From positions 33,989 to 97,988 of the forward strand of contig VTPC01090603.1 of the NCBI GenBank assembly GCA_011009095.1: a stretch of DNA of 64,000 nucleotides, given 5' to 3'. The position numbers and the translations under genes were made by a program. The stretch's first letter is position 1; each line of letters starts with the position of its first letter. Below are positions 63,051-64,000 of this stretch, one piece after another. The notes beneath the pieces were generated by a model that had not been told where the DNA came from, ran no database searches, and saw only the letters and a list, made by a program, of their open reading frames with translations. The DNA is from Ignelater luminosus (taxonomy: Eukaryota; Arthropoda; Insecta; Coleoptera; Elateridae).

Positions 63051-63665
63051 GGGCGAGCGCCCACCAAAGTAACATGACGTATGATCTGATTCTGATATGA
63101 CAGTGATATGATACTGATATGTAACTTGTAAGTGATTTAATGCCTACTGCACTGATTGAAGTCAGTCGCAATGTCGTCCACCGAAGATAAAGATATGCTC
63201 GCTCTGGTAAATTTAATTACTGTTAACGGAACAAAACAAGCTAATCGATGTTATTGGATTCACCCTCATAGGCGTGACTCTGATTCTGACACTTTCTGAG
63301 AAATTCTCTCCCATGCAATTTCCCGTTGCTATAATCTGCATTAGTATAATCATAAATACACTGATTTTCCTCTACTAACCCGACAGAACGAATATTAAAC
63401 TCTGAATCGTCTTTCATTTTTTCTTTTTTAAAACAGAAACTGTTTGAAATGTACGCAACTCTGCGAGATATTTTCGAATGACATCAGACAAAAGCGGAAC
63501 CTGCTGCATTCGTCTGACGCTGACATGACCTGTCATCATATCCGTTCGATGGGCGCGCAGTGGTATGTTTGCATTGGTTTAATCTTAAGTTACATGTCAG
63601 ATGTTAGTCATTCGTCAGATCACGCGTCAGATCATATGTCATGTTACTTTGGTGGGCGCTCGGAC
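63051..63665. mobile_element. PIF/Harbinger-type deletion derivative, 615 bp
   Basis: Inverted arms of about 40 bp start GGGCGAGCGCCCACCAAAGT on the left and pair with the right end (GTCCGAGCGCCC on its complement). TTA lies at both sides (63048-63050 and 63666-63668), the 3-bp TWA duplication typical of PIF/Harbinger. The interior holds repeated CTGATATGACAGTGATATG and CGTCAGATCA words in subterminal positions, and the start of a transposase frame (separate entry). Confidence 0.75.
63171..63299 (+). pseudogene. N-terminal remnant of a Harbinger-type transposase frame
   Basis: ATG at 63171 opens 42 codons ending TGA at 63297-63299. The peptide is MSSTEDKDMLALVN... followed by RCYWIHPHRRDSDSDTF. 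The RxYWIHPxxRxRD-like motif is characteristic of the start of Harbinger nuclease-type transposases (RRYWVHPxxxxR). The normal protein is about 350-400 residues, so the catalytic domain is entirely missing. This fits an internal deletion between this frame and the right terminal repeat. The position inside TTA-flanked inverted repeats supports the identification. Confidence 0.6.
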
Positions 63666-63668
63666 TTA

Positions 63669-64000
63669 AACTCCTAACCAAACATGGGAGCCCCTCTTTG
63701 GACTCCAGAAATAACATAATAAGAGATCATAAAACGCCTAACGTTTTGAGCCGATATGTGTTTTGCTATTATTAGAAATTCCAGACAAGATCATTAAATT
63801 CCCTAGCCTTTATTTATATTTTTCTAATTCCATATCAATTTAACTAGTTTAAGTTAAATTTTTGGTCTTCTTGAACTATTCTTTCTGCGTCTAAATCTAC
63901 AACGACAAGGATGTTGTATTTTCCACTATTTTGGTGGAAGGTCGTTTAGGAACTGTTGGAGCCCTTTCGGCTGGAGTAACTACAAAGTCTTGATGGAGTA
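63669..64000. other. Short AT-rich flank
   Basis: Nothing is supported between the Harbinger-type element and the window end. Confidence 0.5.

Noticed and set aside
63031..63700. AAACATGACGGTCCCCC left and AAACATGGGAGCCCC right of the Harbinger-type element as long direct repeats
   Set aside because: The match is short and imperfect, and the TTA pair right at the arms explains the insertion better.

Overview
The window looks like nuclear DNA of an insect, most likely a beetle, though the order is a guess. It is very AT-rich and gene-poor, with GT/AG splice signals, two runs of N (assembly gaps) and a dense layer of insect-type transposable elements in all stages of decay. I see no bacterial features, CRISPR, rRNA or tRNA. 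Host coding content is small. One long, clear coding exon lies on the minus strand (24474-25443). It is a disordered, proline/serine-rich protein that starts in this exon and is spliced onward. A likely signal-peptide first exon lies on the minus strand at 48128-48251. A 50-codon small ORF behind a TATA/initiator pair at 38484-38692 is a weaker candidate.

Layout. 1-9130: AT-rich DNA with nothing I can assign beyond low-complexity tracts. 9131-11092: three inverted-repeat elements in 2 kb: a 300-bp hAT-type MITE with 8-bp target duplications, a 365-bp TA-flanked MITE, and a 763-bp near-complete palindrome flanked by TA. 11.5 and 16.4 kb: two copies of an unnamed dispersed repeat. 18.5 kb: mariner transposase relic. 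21.3-23.7 kb: degenerate tandem array of about 120-bp units around a 400-N gap. 24.5-25.4 kb: host exon. 29.1 kb: 194-bp MITE with near-perfect ends. 32.25-33.57 kb: 5'-truncated non-LTR retrotransposon. 35.2-37.5 kb: 2.3-kb inverted-repeat element with an exon-like interior. 39.4-41.8 kb: probable decayed gag/pol DNA. 46.1-47.9 kb: frameshifted piggyBac transposase, just downstream of the signal-peptide exon. 48.7-50.6 kb: tandem array whose units carry a covarying hairpin. 55.3-58.8 kb: 3.5-kb element with 64-bp inverted ends and a GC-rich core. 59.0-60.3 kb: decayed gypsy-type pol. 63.05-63.67 kb: Harbinger-type deletion derivative that keeps the start of its transposase frame.

How it fits together. 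The best reading is a transposon-rich intergenic or large-intron landscape between sparse exons. Most elements are non-autonomous or broken, so their mobility would have depended on relatives elsewhere in the genome. The least ordinary parts are the hairpin array at 48.7-50.6 kb, the 3.5-kb GC-core element, and the 2.3-kb element with spliceable internal structure. All calls come from reading the sequence; no database search was run.
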